From Streptococcus sp. LYSM12 (lineage in GTDB: Bacteria; Bacillota; Bacilli; Lactobacillales; Streptococcaceae): a stretch of DNA of 64,000 nucleotides. Below are positions 20,265 through 30,269 of this stretch, one piece after another; the stretch's first letter is position 1, and each line of letters starts with the position of its first letter. The stretch covers positions 1 through 64,000 of the forward strand of contig NZ_SPOZ01000016.1 of the NCBI RefSeq assembly GCF_004569635.1, in the 5' to 3' direction. Under the pieces are notes generated by a model that worked only from the letters and a program-made list of their open reading frames with translations, made no database searches and had not been told where the DNA came from. The translations under genes and the position numbers were made by a program.

Positions 20265-22316
20265 TTAGGCGTTACTTTCTAAGATACACATACTCTGACC
20301 TGCGATGATAATCTGATGACGATCATCGACCATTGGTGGGAAAGTAAAGCGGACGATTTGATTCGCTTCTTTTTCATAGGTGAAATCACTATTTGAGAAG
20401 TTGATAAGAAATTGAATTTTCTCACCATTTGATATGACCGTGTAGCGCAGGACATATTCTGTCAACCAATAAAAGTCGCACGTTTTTTGAATCGTTGCAT
20501 AATTGCTCTGGCTCAAGATTGGGTGTTCTTTACGAAAGGCAATCAAGTCACGGATAAACTGGATATGTTCGCGATAGCGAACTGCCCGTGTCCAATCAAG
20601 GCGGTTAATACAATCAGGGATATTATAGGTGTTGTCGATTCCATCCTTGGTACGGAAAAATTCTTGACCACTGTGGATAAAGGCCATGCCTTGCGAAATG
20701 AGGATCAGTTGGAGTCCGAAGCTGGCGGCACGTTTTTGCTGATGCAGTGACCAGTTAGGATTTTCGATGTGGAAATAGTCAAAGGCAGTTGCATTATCAT
20801 GGCATTCAATGTAGTTGACGGATTGTGTCGGACTGAGGAAGTGGCTGAAACGGCTCCCTGTCAGCAAATGCTGGATTTTCTCATGGAGTTGTTTCTCCAC
20901 CAAACTTTGTGGGTCCAGCAGGACTTTTTTGATAGTATCGCGGTAATCATCGTTGAAAAAGCCGAACGTTGGTAGCTTTTCAGCATTGTATTGGTGGGCT
21001 AGCTCGTCAAAATCAAGGGCAGTTGCCATTTTCCAACCCTCGCCATAGAGATAAATATTGTCATGAAGTGCACTTAATTCTGCTTCAATTTGATTCATAG
21101 TTTCCACATCAAGAATCCCCATGAGGTCAAAGCGGAATCCGTCAAATCCATAGAGCTTGGTCCACTGGCGGAGGGATTGCTTGATATAGTTGCGAACCAT
21201 GCTGCGTTCGCTTGCTACATCATTTCCACAAAAGGTACCGTCTGTACGAAGCCCATTTTCTTGATAACGATAGAAATATCCAGGAACGATGCGCTCAAAG
21301 GCATACTCTTCAGCATGGTAGACATGATTGTAGACAACGTCCATAATGACGCTGATATTGGCATCGTGGTAGGTTTGAATGGCTGTTTGCAATTCGCAAA
21401 TTCGTACGTAAGGATCGTCTGGTTGGCTGGCAAAAGAGCCTTCGGGGACATTGTATTGTACAGGGTCATACCCCCAGTTATACACAGCTTGTGGATAATT
21501 TTCATCTACACTTCCAAAATCATAAAGAGGCATGAGTTGAATGTGGGTCACACCAAGCTCTTTGATATAGTCTATCCCAAGTTTCATCTCTTTTTGTTGA
21601 GGAGATTCTGTCAATCCAAGGAACTGGCCGGCATGCTTGAAACCTGCGTCTGCTTGTTGGGAGAAGTCACGAACACTCATTTCATAGATGATAGCTTGTG
21701 CAGGCGGTAGCTGGGTGCGCGCACGGCGGGGGATTGAGAGTTTAGCAAGATTGATGACATAGCTATCTCCTGCGTTGGCTTTAGAAGAAAGTGCGTAAGG
21801 ATCGTGGACAGAAATCCATTGTCCATTGACCTTGTGGAGGTAGTGGTAACTGGCTCCGTCTAAATCGCCCGCTACCGCCACCTGCCAGACCCCTTTTTCT
21901 TGCTTTTTCATTGTGTAGGGTGTGCCGTCAAGGATTAAAAAGACTGCTTTTGAAATTGGAGCCCAGAGTTTGAACTGGGTTTCAGTAGGGGTGTAGTGAG
22001 AGCCTAAATCTTGACCGTCATAGGTAAAGGTCTGCTCAAATAGACGAGAGCGGACAATGTGTCCATAAGCTAGTTCAGATGTGTTTCGATCTTGATCATA
22101 AATGATGTAGTCGCTTGTTACATTGAGCTGGTGAAGACTAGAGAGGTGATAGATGATTGTTTGTTCTTGCTCAATACGGTTTTGGAGAAGGAGTTTTTCT
22201 TCTCCAAGCTCAGATGTAATAGTGAAAATCATGTCTGGATGATCGAAGCGTTTTTCAAGAAGAACTCGAATGCTTGTCTCGTCATCAAGATAGGCTTTAA
22301 ATTGTCGTAAGGCCAT
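20265..22316 (-). CDS. pulA: Type I pullulanase (cytoplasmic)
   Basis: Hydrolyses alpha-1,6 branches of pullulan and limit dextrins. The order is an N-terminal module, a CBM48-like region (HYTPTETQFKLWAPISKAVFLI) and a GH13 catalytic barrel with the pullulanase motif YNWGYDPVQYNVPEG. The catalytic regions VVYNHVY, DGFRFDLMGILD and YGEGW are intact. At 683 residues with no signal peptide or LPxTG, it acts inside the cell on imported maltodextrins, unlike the large surface pullulanases of other streptococci. It is the last gene of the mal cluster, 17 nt after malR. Confidence 0.93.
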   Translation of the reverse strand: MALRQFKAYLDDETSIRVLLEKRFDHPDMIFTITSELGEEKLLLQNRIEQEQTIIYHLSSLHQLNVTSDYIIYDQDRNTSELAYGHIVRSRLFEQTFTYDGQDLGSHYTPTETQFKLWAPISKAVFLILDGTPYTMKKQEKGVWQVAVAGDLDGASYHYLHKVNGQWISVHDPYALSSKANAGDSYVINLAKLSIPRRARTQLPPAQAIIYEMSVRDFSQQADAGFKHAGQFLGLTESPQQKEMKLGIDYIKELGVTHIQLMPLYDFGSVDENYPQAVYNWGYDPVQYNVPEGSFASQPDDPYVRICELQTAIQTYHDANISVIMDVVYNHVYHAEEYAFERIVPGYFYRYQENGLRTDGTFCGNDVASERSMVRNYIKQSLRQWTKLYGFDGFRFDLMGILDVETMNQIEAELSALHDNIYLYGEGWKMATALDFDELAHQYNAEKLPTFGFFNDDYRDTIKKVLLDPQSLVEKQLHEKIQHLLTGSRFSHFLSPTQSVNYIECHDNATAFDYFHIENPNWSLHQQKRAASFGLQLILISQGMAFIHSGQEFFRTKDGIDNTYNIPDCINRLDWTRAVRYREHIQFIRDLIAFRKEHPILSQSNYATIQKTCDFYWLTEYVLRYTVISNGEKIQFLINFSNSDFTYEKEANQIVRFTFPPMVDDRHQIIIAGQSMCILESNA

Positions 22317-22333
22317 GAGCCAAAGGCTCCTTT

Positions 22334-23317
22334 CTAAAGTTCAGTAATGGTGTGCTGAATGACACGGCGATAGCAAATCTGTTTGTCTTCCTTGCTATCA
22401 TTGATAATTTGAAGTAGGGTATCGCATGCGACACGTCCTAATTGAATGGCATGAACATCTACATAGGCATCAATTGCGAGTTTTGGTTTGACAGAGTCAA
22501 AGGAAATGATTGGTAGTCGCGCATTGACTTCATTAAGATAGTGTAAGATTCCCTCTGCTACCATAGTATCGGTTGTGACAATAGCGTCTGGTTTTTGCTT
22601 CATGAGTTTTTTCATAACCTTGTAACTACTGTCCTCTAGGAGGAAGCCAGAGCTGAATTTGACCTTGCTGTCATCAAGAGGGATATGATAGGCTTTGAGA
22701 GCTTTTTTATAGCCCTTATAGCGGTCTTGAGATACCACAAGTTCCTTGTTTCCGGCTACAAAAGCGAGATTTTTATAGCCTTTTTGGATGAAATAACTGG
22801 TTGCTTCAAAGGCTGCTTGGATATTGTCATTATCTACTAGTGAGATAAAAGGGGAGGCAGCTTTTCCTAAGATGAGAAAGGGGAAATTGTGCTGAATTGC
22901 CAGTTGTACCAACGGATCATCCGGTTTGGAGTAAAGGAAAATCAATCCATCAACTCGTCTGCCGTATACCATTTGGGAAATGGCTTCTAGCCGCTGTTTT
23001 TCATCTTTTCCAGTGCTGATTTGAATAGCATAATTATGGTCAGCTGCTACCTGTGAAATACCGCGTAAAGCAGTTGGGAAGAATGGATTTTGATAGAAAA
23101 TATCCGAATCATCTGGTAGGACTAGCCCAATCACTTGGGTGTAGCTACTAACTAAGCTGCGGGCGTTAAGATTGGGATGATAGTTGAGTTCTGCCATAGC
23201 CTTGCGGACGCTATCTTTGGTCTTTTGGCTAATAGCAGAGCTGTTTTGAATGACACGAGTGACGGTTGAGGGAGAAACCCCCGCTAATTTTGCAACATCT
23301 TTGATGGTAGCACGCAT
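22334..23317 (-). CDS. malR: Maltose operon repressor MalR (LacI family)
   Basis: LacI/GalR-type repressor of 327 residues. The N-terminal helix-turn-helix TIKDVAKLAGVSPSTVTRVIQ and hinge HPNLNARSLVS are typical; a periplasmic-binding-protein-like effector domain follows. The expected effector is maltose or maltodextrin. It lies between malA and pulA on the same strand. Likely operators are the AAAACGTTTGC sites upstream of malX and malQ. Confidence 0.9.
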   Translation of the reverse strand: MRATIKDVAKLAGVSPSTVTRVIQNSSAISQKTKDSVRKAMAELNYHPNLNARSLVSSYTQVIGLVLPDDSDIFYQNPFFPTALRGISQVAADHNYAIQISTGKDEKQRLEAISQMVYGRRVDGLIFLYSKPDDPLVQLAIQHNFPFLILGKAASPFISLVDNDNIQAAFEATSYFIQKGYKNLAFVAGNKELVVSQDRYKGYKKALKAYHIPLDDSKVKFSSGFLLEDSSYKVMKKLMKQKPDAIVTTDTMVAEGILHYLNEVNARLPIISFDSVKPKLAIDAYVDVHAIQLGRVACDTLLQIINDSKEDKQICYRRVIQHTITEL

Positions 23318-23326
23318 ACAAACCTC

Positions 23327-24109
23327 CTAAGCATAGTCCCGAAATTTTGTGGTGAAAAAGACCCAGAGTAGGACAAGTATAAACAAGACATTTTGCACGG
23401 TCATGACGGTTGTCACCGTTTGACCAAAGAGACCGACAAAACAAGCTATCATTGTTGGTAAACCAAGACAGTTGAGAGCTAGATTGTAGCACTCTTTGAC
23501 GGATTGTAGATGAAAGAGTGCAGATTTCTTCGTCAGATAAAGGAAGAAAGTGGCTCCAAGAACAATAAATAGCAGATTAGCGCCCAAGAGGCAGGTGGAA
23601 ATGAGAGTAAGAGTGAGACTAATCGGAAGCCGATTTTGCTGGTACCAAGCCTGCGAAATCGTAGCTGTTAAGCTTTGTTTATCTTGGAAGCTATCGGCAT
23701 TAAAGCCTTGATAAGTCATGTCAACCAAGGTCGTTTTACCTTTCCGAACGGTCAGCTGTTCAGTAGCGAATTGATAGGTGAAGCCAGTTCCTTGAGGCAC
23801 CTCTTTACCGAATGTGACATCTTGATGGTGCCTTGATCCTGTATAGGTCAACTGTCCGTTTGCAAACTGGCTATGCTGCGCTAAATCCATCACGACTTGC
23901 TCTGTCAAGGGGGCATAAATTCCGTCAATGAAATTCTCTAGAGGGTAGGTGGTTAGCTGAGTGGTTTGTAAAGAGGAAGGAATGACCAAGAGAGCAATCA
24001 GAAACACAGTTGTAAACAAGCGCTGCCAAAGGGTCATGGCATGACGATTGGCAAACATTTTTTGCGGTTTTATCATGCTTGAAAAATAAGAAAAGGGATA
24101 GGGTAACAT
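23327..24109 (-). CDS. malA: DUF1189 membrane protein, maltodextrin utilisation (MalA-like)
   Basis: Membrane protein with an N-terminal helix (LFTTVFLIALLVIPSSL), a central extracytoplasmic region and three C-terminal helices, as in DUF1189 proteins such as YvdJ and MalA. Its role in maltodextrin use is known by association only. 260 residues. It is 9 nt upstream of malR. The leading ATG has GAGG 5 nt before it; an internal Met12 is a possible alternative start. Confidence 0.75.
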   Translation of the reverse strand: MLPYPFSYFSSMIKPQKMFANRHAMTLWQRLFTTVFLIALLVIPSSLQTTQLTTYPLENFIDGIYAPLTEQVVMDLAQHSQFANGQLTYTGSRHHQDVTFGKEVPQGTGFTYQFATEQLTVRKGKTTLVDMTYQGFNADSFQDKQSLTATISQAWYQQNRLPISLTLTLISTCLLGANLLFIVLGATFFLYLTKKSALFHLQSVKECYNLALNCLGLPTMIACFVGLFGQTVTTVMTVQNVLFILVLLWVFFTTKFRDYA

Positions 24110-24164
24110 AGGGACCTCGTTTCTGCTGTCTGTTTGATTGGAATATTCGTTTTCTGCTGAGCGA

Positions 24165-24179
24165 TGTTAACGTTTCCAT
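24165..24179 (-). promoter_or_regulatory. Perfect cre site (CcpA) upstream of malA-malR
   Basis: On the minus strand ATGGAAACGTTAACA matches the catabolite-responsive element WTGNAANCGNWNNCW at every defined position. It lies 56 nt before the malA start, so the malA-malR-pulA segment should be under CcpA control. Confidence 0.75.
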
Positions 24180-24432
24180 TTTTTGAGCCTTACAAGTGCA
24201 TATAATCAGTAGTATCTTTGGGTTTTAGATTTCAAAGATGCTTCTCTTAGTTATTTTTTCACTCTTGGTAAGAGTGCTACTTGCTGCGAAAATACAATCG
24301 TTAAGCCCATTCGGGATGTTCTTTCTCTAAGCTGAAAAGCAAGGATATCAATGAAACGTCATTGTCAGTATGTTCACTCGGCTTCCTCGTACTTGTTCAT
24401 CACTGCGACTATAAGAAAAGGTGGGACAAAGA

Positions 24433-25275
24433 CTATCCCTTGTCACCACCACTCGTTAAACCAGATACAAAGTTCTTTTGGAGGAAGAAGAATAGGGTAC
24501 AGATGGGTAGAGCAATGAGAATTGCACCAGCTGCGAAGTATGCGATTTTCAAGTTTTTCGCGTCGTTGACAAAGGTCTGAAGACCAACAGCAACGGTATA
24601 ATATTCTTTCTCACGAAGCAAGAACTTAGATAAGATGTAATCGCCAAACGGTCCCATAAATGCCCAGAGAGCTTGTACTGCAATCATTGGACGAACGAGG
24701 GGAAGAACGATTTGCCAGAAACGTCTGAAGTGTCCAGCACCGTCTAGTTTTGCTGATTCATCAAGAGAAATTGGTACCGTATCAAAGTAGCCTTTCATCA
24801 ACCATGCGTTCATAGGAATTCCACCACCGACATAAAGGAAGATGAGGAACCAGCTTTGGTTGAGGGCATTGAGCATCAAGGCCATGACAAAGAAGGCTGT
24901 AAGGGCAGCCATGGTTGGCACCATTTGGATAATCAAGAAGAAGACCAAACTTTGTTTACGAGCGAGGAAGTTGTAACGACTATAAGCGTATCCTGCTAGT
25001 ACCACTATACTGGTTTGGACAATCATTGTCAAGAGAGCAATGACTAAGGTGTTGAGATACCAAGTGCCATAGAGGGTTTCGCTGAAAAGTTTGCTAAAAT
25101 TCTCGAAAGTAAAGTTGGTATTTCCATCCAACTTGAAAGCCACAACGTTGCCGGATTTGAAAGCAGAGGTAATGGTAATCAGGAGTGGATAGATGATAAC
25201 AACAGACAAGACAATCAAATAGAGATAGGTCAAGGTCTGACTGAGACGACGTTTAAATTTTACGGAAAGTTTCAT
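24433..25275 (-). CDS. malD: Maltodextrin ABC transporter permease MalD (MalG type)
   Basis: Inner permease subunit with six predicted helices. The EAA loop is visible as [27 protein letters not shown]. Its expected partner is MalC. I start it at the ATG ending at 25275 ([11 protein letters not shown], 280 residues), 1 nt after the malC stop; its GGAGG lies inside the last codons of malC. A longer frame exists upstream but lacks a ribosome-binding site. Confidence 0.93.
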   Translation of the reverse strand: MKLSVKFKRRLSQTLTYLYLIVLSVVIIYPLLITITSAFKSGNVVAFKLDGNTNFTFENFSKLFSETLYGTWYLNTLVIALLTMIVQTSIVVLAGYAYSRYNFLARKQSLVFFLIIQMVPTMAALTAFFVMALMLNALNQSWFLIFLYVGGGIPMNAWLMKGYFDTVPISLDESAKLDGAGHFRRFWQIVLPLVRPMIAVQALWAFMGPFGDYILSKFLLREKEYYTVAVGLQTFVNDAKNLKIAYFAAGAILIALPICTLFFFLQKNFVSGLTSGGDKG

Positions 25276-25276
25276 C

Positions 25277-26569
25277 TTACACATCCTCCATGTCAAATGC
25301 ATTTAATTTTTTGAAAGCAATCATGGAGATACTGATGACAATCATCGAAATGATCAAGGTCACGGCTGCTGCCATTGAATATTGAGGAGATGTTCCTGTG
25401 GTCAATTTATAAATCCATGAAATGAGGATATCTGTTGAACCAGCTCCCCCACCAACACTGCCCGGTCCACCATTGTTAAAGAGGTAGATAATCGAGAAGT
25501 TATTGAAGTTGAAAGTGTATTGGCTGATGAGCGTTGGTGCAGCAACCGCAAGAATCATTGGGAAAGTGATATTGCGGAACTTCTGCCAAGGGCTAGCCCC
25601 ATCAATATAAGCTGCTTCGTACAGATCGTTTGGAATGGATTGCAAAATTCCTAAGGTCAATACGTAGATATAAGGGAAACCAAGCCAAGCCTGCATCATA
25701 ATCAAAGCGACTTTTGTCCAGAAAGGGTCTGTTTTCCATGGAATGAGGAAGTTGTCAATAAACGGTAAGAATTTGCTCAAGAATGGGAGGACCTGCGTGT
25801 TAATCGCACCGACACTATCGTTGAACATGTTACTAAAGGTCAAGATTGTCACGAAAGCAGGAACTGCCCACGGAAGCAAGAAGATAACACCGAAGAGGCG
25901 CTTCCCCTTGATAAATGGCTGGTTGGCTACAATGGCTGTCAAAATACCAATCACAATTTGTGCGGTTGAGGCACAAAGAGCCCAAATGATGGTCCACGAC
26001 AAGACAGAACCAAAGGCACTACGGAAAGTGCTTAATTGCCAGATGTTAGAGAAGTTTGCTAACCCTACCCAGTCTAACAAGGAACCCGGTGGTAAATGCT
26101 GGAAGTCGTAGTTGGTAAAGGCAATTAAGAGCGTTACTACAACAGGGAAGATAATCGCAAAAGTCATTGCGATGTAAGAAGGAATAATCAAGAGATAAGG
26201 AAAACCATTCTCGTAGATATTTTGAACCATTCCTTTTAGGCTTGTAGTAACAGGAATGCCACTGTTCCAACGTTTTGCGGTGTCCTTTGCATCTTTCAGG
26301 TTTAAGATATAAAAGAAAAGATAGACTGCAATGATAATGAGGTGGAAAGAGCCACGAATCAGCATAAAGAGGGAGTTATCGCGTCCGCGTTGGCTTCCAA
26401 GTGTGATAAGATTGGCAATCTCTCCAGAAGCAATGGTGATTAAGTAGAGGAGAAAAGCAATGGCTACTCCGAGGAAAATCCCCCCTTTTGCTTTTTGTTT
26501 GTTATACAACTGTCCAAGACCAGGAATCAGGGACAAAAGTAGGGCTTTACTAGGATTTTGTTGGGTCAT
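25277..26569 (-). CDS. malC: Maltodextrin ABC transporter permease MalC (MalF type)
   Basis: Larger permease subunit, 430 residues, with eight or so helices including a Gram-positive N-terminal extension of two to three helices. The EAA loop [23 protein letters not shown] is present, for docking the shared ATPase (usually MsmK, encoded elsewhere). No ATPase gene lies in this cluster, as usual for streptococci. It is separated from malX by 480 bp with an internal hairpin. Confidence 0.93.
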   Translation of the reverse strand: MTQQNPSKALLLSLIPGLGQLYNKQKAKGGIFLGVAIAFLLYLITIASGEIANLITLGSQRGRDNSLFMLIRGSFHLIIIAVYLFFYILNLKDAKDTAKRWNSGIPVTTSLKGMVQNIYENGFPYLLIIPSYIAMTFAIIFPVVVTLLIAFTNYDFQHLPPGSLLDWVGLANFSNIWQLSTFRSAFGSVLSWTIIWALCASTAQIVIGILTAIVANQPFIKGKRLFGVIFLLPWAVPAFVTILTFSNMFNDSVGAINTQVLPFLSKFLPFIDNFLIPWKTDPFWTKVALIMMQAWLGFPYIYVLTLGILQSIPNDLYEAAYIDGASPWQKFRNITFPMILAVAAPTLISQYTFNFNNFSIIYLFNNGGPGSVGGGAGSTDILISWIYKLTTGTSPQYSMAAAVTLIISMIVISISMIAFKKLNAFDMEDV

Positions 26570-27048
26570 CCTAAAATTTCCTTTCTAGTAAGCGATAGTT
26601 GAGTATCTGTTTTGAACAAAAGAGGTTGGGATTAAGTTCCCGACCTCGTTCATTTTTATCGATTGAACTGTTTGACGCATATCCATCGTCAGGGAAGTGA
26701 TGAGGGATACCTGAGCCTAGAACTCAAAAAGCGAGGATTATCTAGCCTGTAAAATACTGCTACAGCAACATTTTGCTAGAAGATATCAGCTCTATTTCCA
26801 AGGTCAACAGCATTACTAGAGCTATTGAACTAGCTTTGCTAGCTCCATTTCTAACTTTCATAAACGTTGTAAGGCATGAACTGTCAGGGAAGTGATGGTT
26901 CATATCAAGTTTAAAAACTGGAGAGTAAGGGTTAAAATAATCCTATAGATTATTTTAACCCGAACTTTAGAAACAAAGGAGTGAGGAAAATCGAGACCTT
27001 TTCTAGCTATTTCTGTTTCATTCCGCCGTCAGTCAATCTACTTACTGC
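26570..27048. other. Long malX-malC spacer with hairpins and internal repeats
   Basis: No gene. A perfect 14-bp inverted repeat lies at 26929-26961 (GGGTTAAAATAATC, 5-nt loop). A weaker one, GAGGTTGGGA/TCCCGACCTC, lies near 26630. The phrase GTCAGGGAAGTGATG occurs twice (about 26690 and 26883). Transcription from malX to malC must cross these; they may stabilise malX mRNA or attenuate readthrough. Confidence 0.5.
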
Positions 27049-28302
27049 TTATTGGCCGTATTTTTGTGAAATAGTATCTTGAATTAATTTCACAGCATCG
27101 TTTGCAGCTGTTTTTGCATCTTTTTTACCGCTTGCAGCTTCAAAGAGCATATTGGCAGCTGGTTCCCAAACTGTACTCATTTCAGAGATGTTTGGAAGTG
27201 GTTGTGCAGAAGTGAATTGGGCTACAACAGCACTTGTCAATTCATCGTTTTTGCTGACTGCATATTCACGAGCTTCCGTATTTGCTGGAACTTCGTTTGT
27301 CATATCGTAAAGTGCTTTTTGTTGTTCGGTTGAAGTCAAGTAGTCCACGAAGTTTTGTGCCATATCAGGATTTTGTGATCCAACTGGGATAACCCACGCC
27401 TTACCACCACCAAATGCTTGGTAATCTTTTCCGTTTGGAAGAGTTGGAATCGTTGCAACACCATAATTCACTTTTGCCTCTTTGTAAGAAGCTGCTTGCC
27501 ATGGTCCATCAATGATGGCTGCTGTTTTACCCTCAGTGAATTGTGTTTTAATCAAGTTTGCAGCAGCAGATGTATCTTGCAAACCTTGAGGCCATTGACC
27601 ATACCATGTTTTTGCATATTCGATGGCTTTGATTGCGCCGTCATTGTTCAAACCAATATCTTTTGGATTTGTACCATTGTCACCAAAGACATAGCCACCA
27701 TATCCAGCCAGCAGACCATAAGTATAGTAGAAGTTTGTCCAGTCAGCAAGGAAAGCAGTTGTTTTACCGTTTTCACCTTCAAAGGCATATTTGCTGTCTT
27801 TTGCCATTGCTTCTAAGTCTGCAAATGTTTTGGGTGCTTCTGTGATAAGATCCTTGTTGTAATAAAGAACGAGCGTTTCAATCACAGCTGGCGAACCGTA
27901 GACTTTTCCACCGTTTGTTACGAGTGCTTTGGTAGTGTCATCTGTCATGCTCGTTTCAGCAAGTTTTACCTCTGACAACTGACCTTCTGAACCAAGGCTA
28001 CCGACACGGTCGTATGGAGCCATCATCACATCAGGGGCGGATCCTGATTGGTTGTCAAGAGAAAGATTATCAAGTCCTCCGAGAGCGTCACCTGTTTTGA
28101 CTGTAACTTTGACACCCTTATCTTCTTCAAACTTTTTAGCTGCGGACTCAATGTAGTCTTTGTATCCTTGGTCAACATAGACAGTCAGTGATTTTCCGTC
28201 AGCAGATGAATCATTAGAAGCTGATTTATTTGAAGAACAAGCAGCTAATACGCTTGTTGTGGCAGCAAGAAGAGCAACGCTCTTGAGCAATTTGTGTTTC
28301 AT
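27049..28302 (-). CDS. malX: Maltose/maltodextrin-binding lipoprotein MalX (MalE type)
   Basis: Solute-binding protein of the maltodextrin ABC importer, anchored outside the membrane. The signal peptide ends in lipobox VLAAC (Cys22), followed by a Ser-rich tether SSNKSASNDSS. The body has the usual family-1 binding fold (SLTVYVDQGYKDYIESAAKKFEED near the N-terminus). 417 residues. It is the first gene of the minus-strand mal operon, under a promoter with a MalR-type operator. Confidence 0.93.
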   Translation of the reverse strand: MKHKLLKSVALLAATTSVLAACSSNKSASNDSSADGKSLTVYVDQGYKDYIESAAKKFEEDKGVKVTVKTGDALGGLDNLSLDNQSGSAPDVMMAPYDRVGSLGSEGQLSEVKLAETSMTDDTTKALVTNGGKVYGSPAVIETLVLYYNKDLITEAPKTFADLEAMAKDSKYAFEGENGKTTAFLADWTNFYYTYGLLAGYGGYVFGDNGTNPKDIGLNNDGAIKAIEYAKTWYGQWPQGLQDTSAAANLIKTQFTEGKTAAIIDGPWQAASYKEAKVNYGVATIPTLPNGKDYQAFGGGKAWVIPVGSQNPDMAQNFVDYLTSTEQQKALYDMTNEVPANTEAREYAVSKNDELTSAVVAQFTSAQPLPNISEMSTVWEPAANMLFEAASGKKDAKTAANDAVKLIQDTISQKYGQ

Positions 28303-28352
28303 ATTATCCCCTCCAAGAATAAATATAATAAGGTGAGAAACGCCTGCATACA

Positions 28353-28405
28353 GCGAAAACGTTTGCTTTTGATATTATTATATCTCAAAATGAATGCGTT
28401 TGCAA
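28353..28405 (-). promoter_or_regulatory. malX promoter with MalR/CcpA-type operator
   Basis: On the minus strand: -35 TTGCAA (28400-28405), a 17-bp spacer, then -10 TATAAT (28377-28382). Just after the start site is GCAAACGTTTTCGC (28353-28366), a LacI-family palindrome, placed to block transcription. Confidence 0.75.
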
Positions 28406-28503
28406 GTCTTTTTATCAAAAATTTTTAAAATTTCGAAAGAATATGTAAATTCTCTAATTTACGGATAAAAACAGAGAAAAGAGAGATTATTTTTGAATAA
28501 GCC

Positions 28504-28553
28504 TTGATTTGTGAACGTTAACATTATATAATGTTAGCGAGAAAACGTTTGCG
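28504..28553 (+). promoter_or_regulatory. malQ promoter with cre-like and MalR-like operators
   Basis: -35 TTGATT (28504-28509), a 17-bp spacer, then -10 TATAAT (28527-28532). A cre-like site, TTGTGAACGTTAACA (28509-28523, one mismatch), fills the spacer. The palindrome TAACATTATATAATGTTA covers the -10. AAAACGTTTGC follows the start site, resembling the malX operator. Confidence 0.75.
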
Positions 28554-28600
28554 GTTAAAGCTGCAAATAATGACTACATTATTCAAAAGGAGTTAGTGAT

Positions 28601-30127
28601 ATGAAAGAACGACAAAGTGGAGTCTTGCTCCACATCTCCTCCTTACCAGGAAAATATGGAATTGGAACCTTTGGGCAGTCAGCTTATGATTTTGTTGATT
28701 TTTTGGTGCGCACTAAGCAGCGTTATTGGCAGATTTTACCATTAGGAACAACGAGTTATGGGGATTCGCCTTATCAGTCTTTCTCAGCTTTTGCGGGTAA
28801 TACTCATTTTATCGATTTTGATTTCCTAATAGAAGAGGGATGGCTAGAAGTTCATGAAGTAGAGGGGATTGATTTTGGAGAGAATCTGACAGAAGTGGAT
28901 TATGCCAAGATTTTCCATGGTCGCCGTCCAGTCTTAGAAAAGGTAGTTGCTCGTATGAAAGAGCAAGGATTACCAGTGGACTACCAGACTTTCTTAGAAG
29001 AACAGGCTTCTTGGTTGGATAATTTTGCGGAATATATGGCAATTAAGGAGCATTTTAATCTCAAAGCCTGGACAGAGTGGGAAGATGTGGCTGTTCGTAG
29101 ACGAGAAGAAGTGGCTTTAGCCTCTTATCGTGAACAATTAGCAGACAGAATCGATTATCACCGTGTGACCCAGTATCTGTTCTTCCGTCAATGGCATGCC
29201 TTGAAAACTTATGCCAACGACCGTGGTATTGAGATTGTTGGAGATATGCCAATTTATATCGCAGCAGATTCATCTGATATGTGGGCTAATCCACAATTCT
29301 TCAAGACAGACGAAGAAGGACGTCCAAGTGTTGTGGCGGGTTGTCCACCAGATGCCTTTTCAGAAGTCGGTCAGTTATGGGGCAATCCAATTTATGATTG
29401 GGATAGAATGAAAGCAGATGGTTTTTCCTGGTGGATTGCACGCTTACGTGAGAGTTTTAAATTGTACGATATGGTGAGGATTGACCACTTTATCGGCTTT
29501 GCTTCTTTCTGGGAAATTCCAGCCGGTGAGGCCACGGCTGTCAATGGCTCTCGCATCGAAGCACCTGGTTTTGAATTATTTGCAGCTATTAAAGAAGCTT
29601 TAGGTGATTTGAATATCATTGCCGAAGACTTAGGTTCGGTGACCGACAAGGTGATTGAATTGCGTGAAACGACAGGTTTCCCTGGTATGAAAGTGTTGCA
29701 ATTTGCCTTTGATCCGTATGGAGATAGCATTGAAATTCCGCACAACCACCGCCACAATGTCGTTGCGTATACTGGGACGCACGATAATAGCACCATTCGT
29801 GGCTGGTATGAAAATGAGGTCAGTGATGAAGCTAAGGCATACTTAGATTCCTATAGCAATCGTCATCCTGATGAGTCTATCAACCATGCCATGCTCCGCA
29901 TGTTATTTGGTTCAGTTGCCTTTATGGCTGTTGTGACCATGCAGGATTTACTCGAGTTGGACGCTTCAGCGCGAATGAATTTGCCCAATACACTAGGTGG
30001 CAACTGGACCTGGCGCATGACAGCGGAGCAGCTAACTCCAGATGTAGAAGCTAATTTGCGGGACTTAACGATTACCTACCGCCGTCAGAATGTGAAACAC
30101 TTAGAAAATAATGAGAAGAATCGTTAG
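28601..30127 (+). CDS. malQ: 4-alpha-glucanotransferase (amylomaltase, GH77)
   Basis: Disproportionates maltodextrins in the cytoplasm, releasing glucose and building longer chains. The N-terminal block SGVLLHISSLPGKYGIGTFG and catalytic regions GDMPIYIAADSSDMWANP, MVRIDHFIGFASFW and IIAEDLG are intact. 508 residues. It diverges from malX. In other streptococci malP (glycogen phosphorylase) follows malQ; here the next gene is an unrelated membrane protein. Confidence 0.96.
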   Translation: MKERQSGVLLHISSLPGKYGIGTFGQSAYDFVDFLVRTKQRYWQILPLGTTSYGDSPYQSFSAFAGNTHFIDFDFLIEEGWLEVHEVEGIDFGENLTEVDYAKIFHGRRPVLEKVVARMKEQGLPVDYQTFLEEQASWLDNFAEYMAIKEHFNLKAWTEWEDVAVRRREEVALASYREQLADRIDYHRVTQYLFFRQWHALKTYANDRGIEIVGDMPIYIAADSSDMWANPQFFKTDEEGRPSVVAGCPPDAFSEVGQLWGNPIYDWDRMKADGFSWWIARLRESFKLYDMVRIDHFIGFASFWEIPAGEATAVNGSRIEAPGFELFAAIKEALGDLNIIAEDLGSVTDKVIELRETTGFPGMKVLQFAFDPYGDSIEIPHNHRHNVVAYTGTHDNSTIRGWYENEVSDEAKAYLDSYSNRHPDESINHAMLRMLFGSVAFMAVVTMQDLLELDASARMNLPNTLGGNWTWRMTAEQLTPDVEANLRDLTITYRRQNVKHLENNEKNR

Positions 30128-30201
30128 TAAAAAACAGTAGGATAACGATTACATTTCTTGAACACAGACGGAGAAAGCGCTCTAAAATTTCTGAAATTTA
30201 G

Positions 30202-30230
30202 TTGACAAGTCAGAAATAGAGGAGTATAAT
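30202..30230 (+). promoter_or_regulatory. Strong promoter of the 30270 gene
   Basis: Consensus -35 TTGACA (30202-30207), a 17-bp spacer, then consensus -10 TATAAT (30225-30230), 40 nt before the start codon. Confidence 0.85.
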
Positions 30231-30269
30231 CAACTGTAACAACACAATCATACAAAAGGAGATAGTGCT

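Noticed and set aside
21483..21504. Two DnaA-box-like sequences (TTATACACA and TTGTGGATAA) facing each other
   Set aside because: They lie inside the pullulanase motif codons (NYPQAVYNWGYD) and are explained by protein coding; no palindrome or flanking boxes as at 14.45 kb.
21090..21710. 206-codon plus-strand frame inside pulA
   Set aside because: Antisense shadow of a well-supported pullulanase gene; no initiation signals.
30160..30180. cre-like site GAGAAAGCGCTCTAA before the 30270 gene
   Set aside because: Three mismatches to the cre consensus at defined positions; not reported as a CcpA site.
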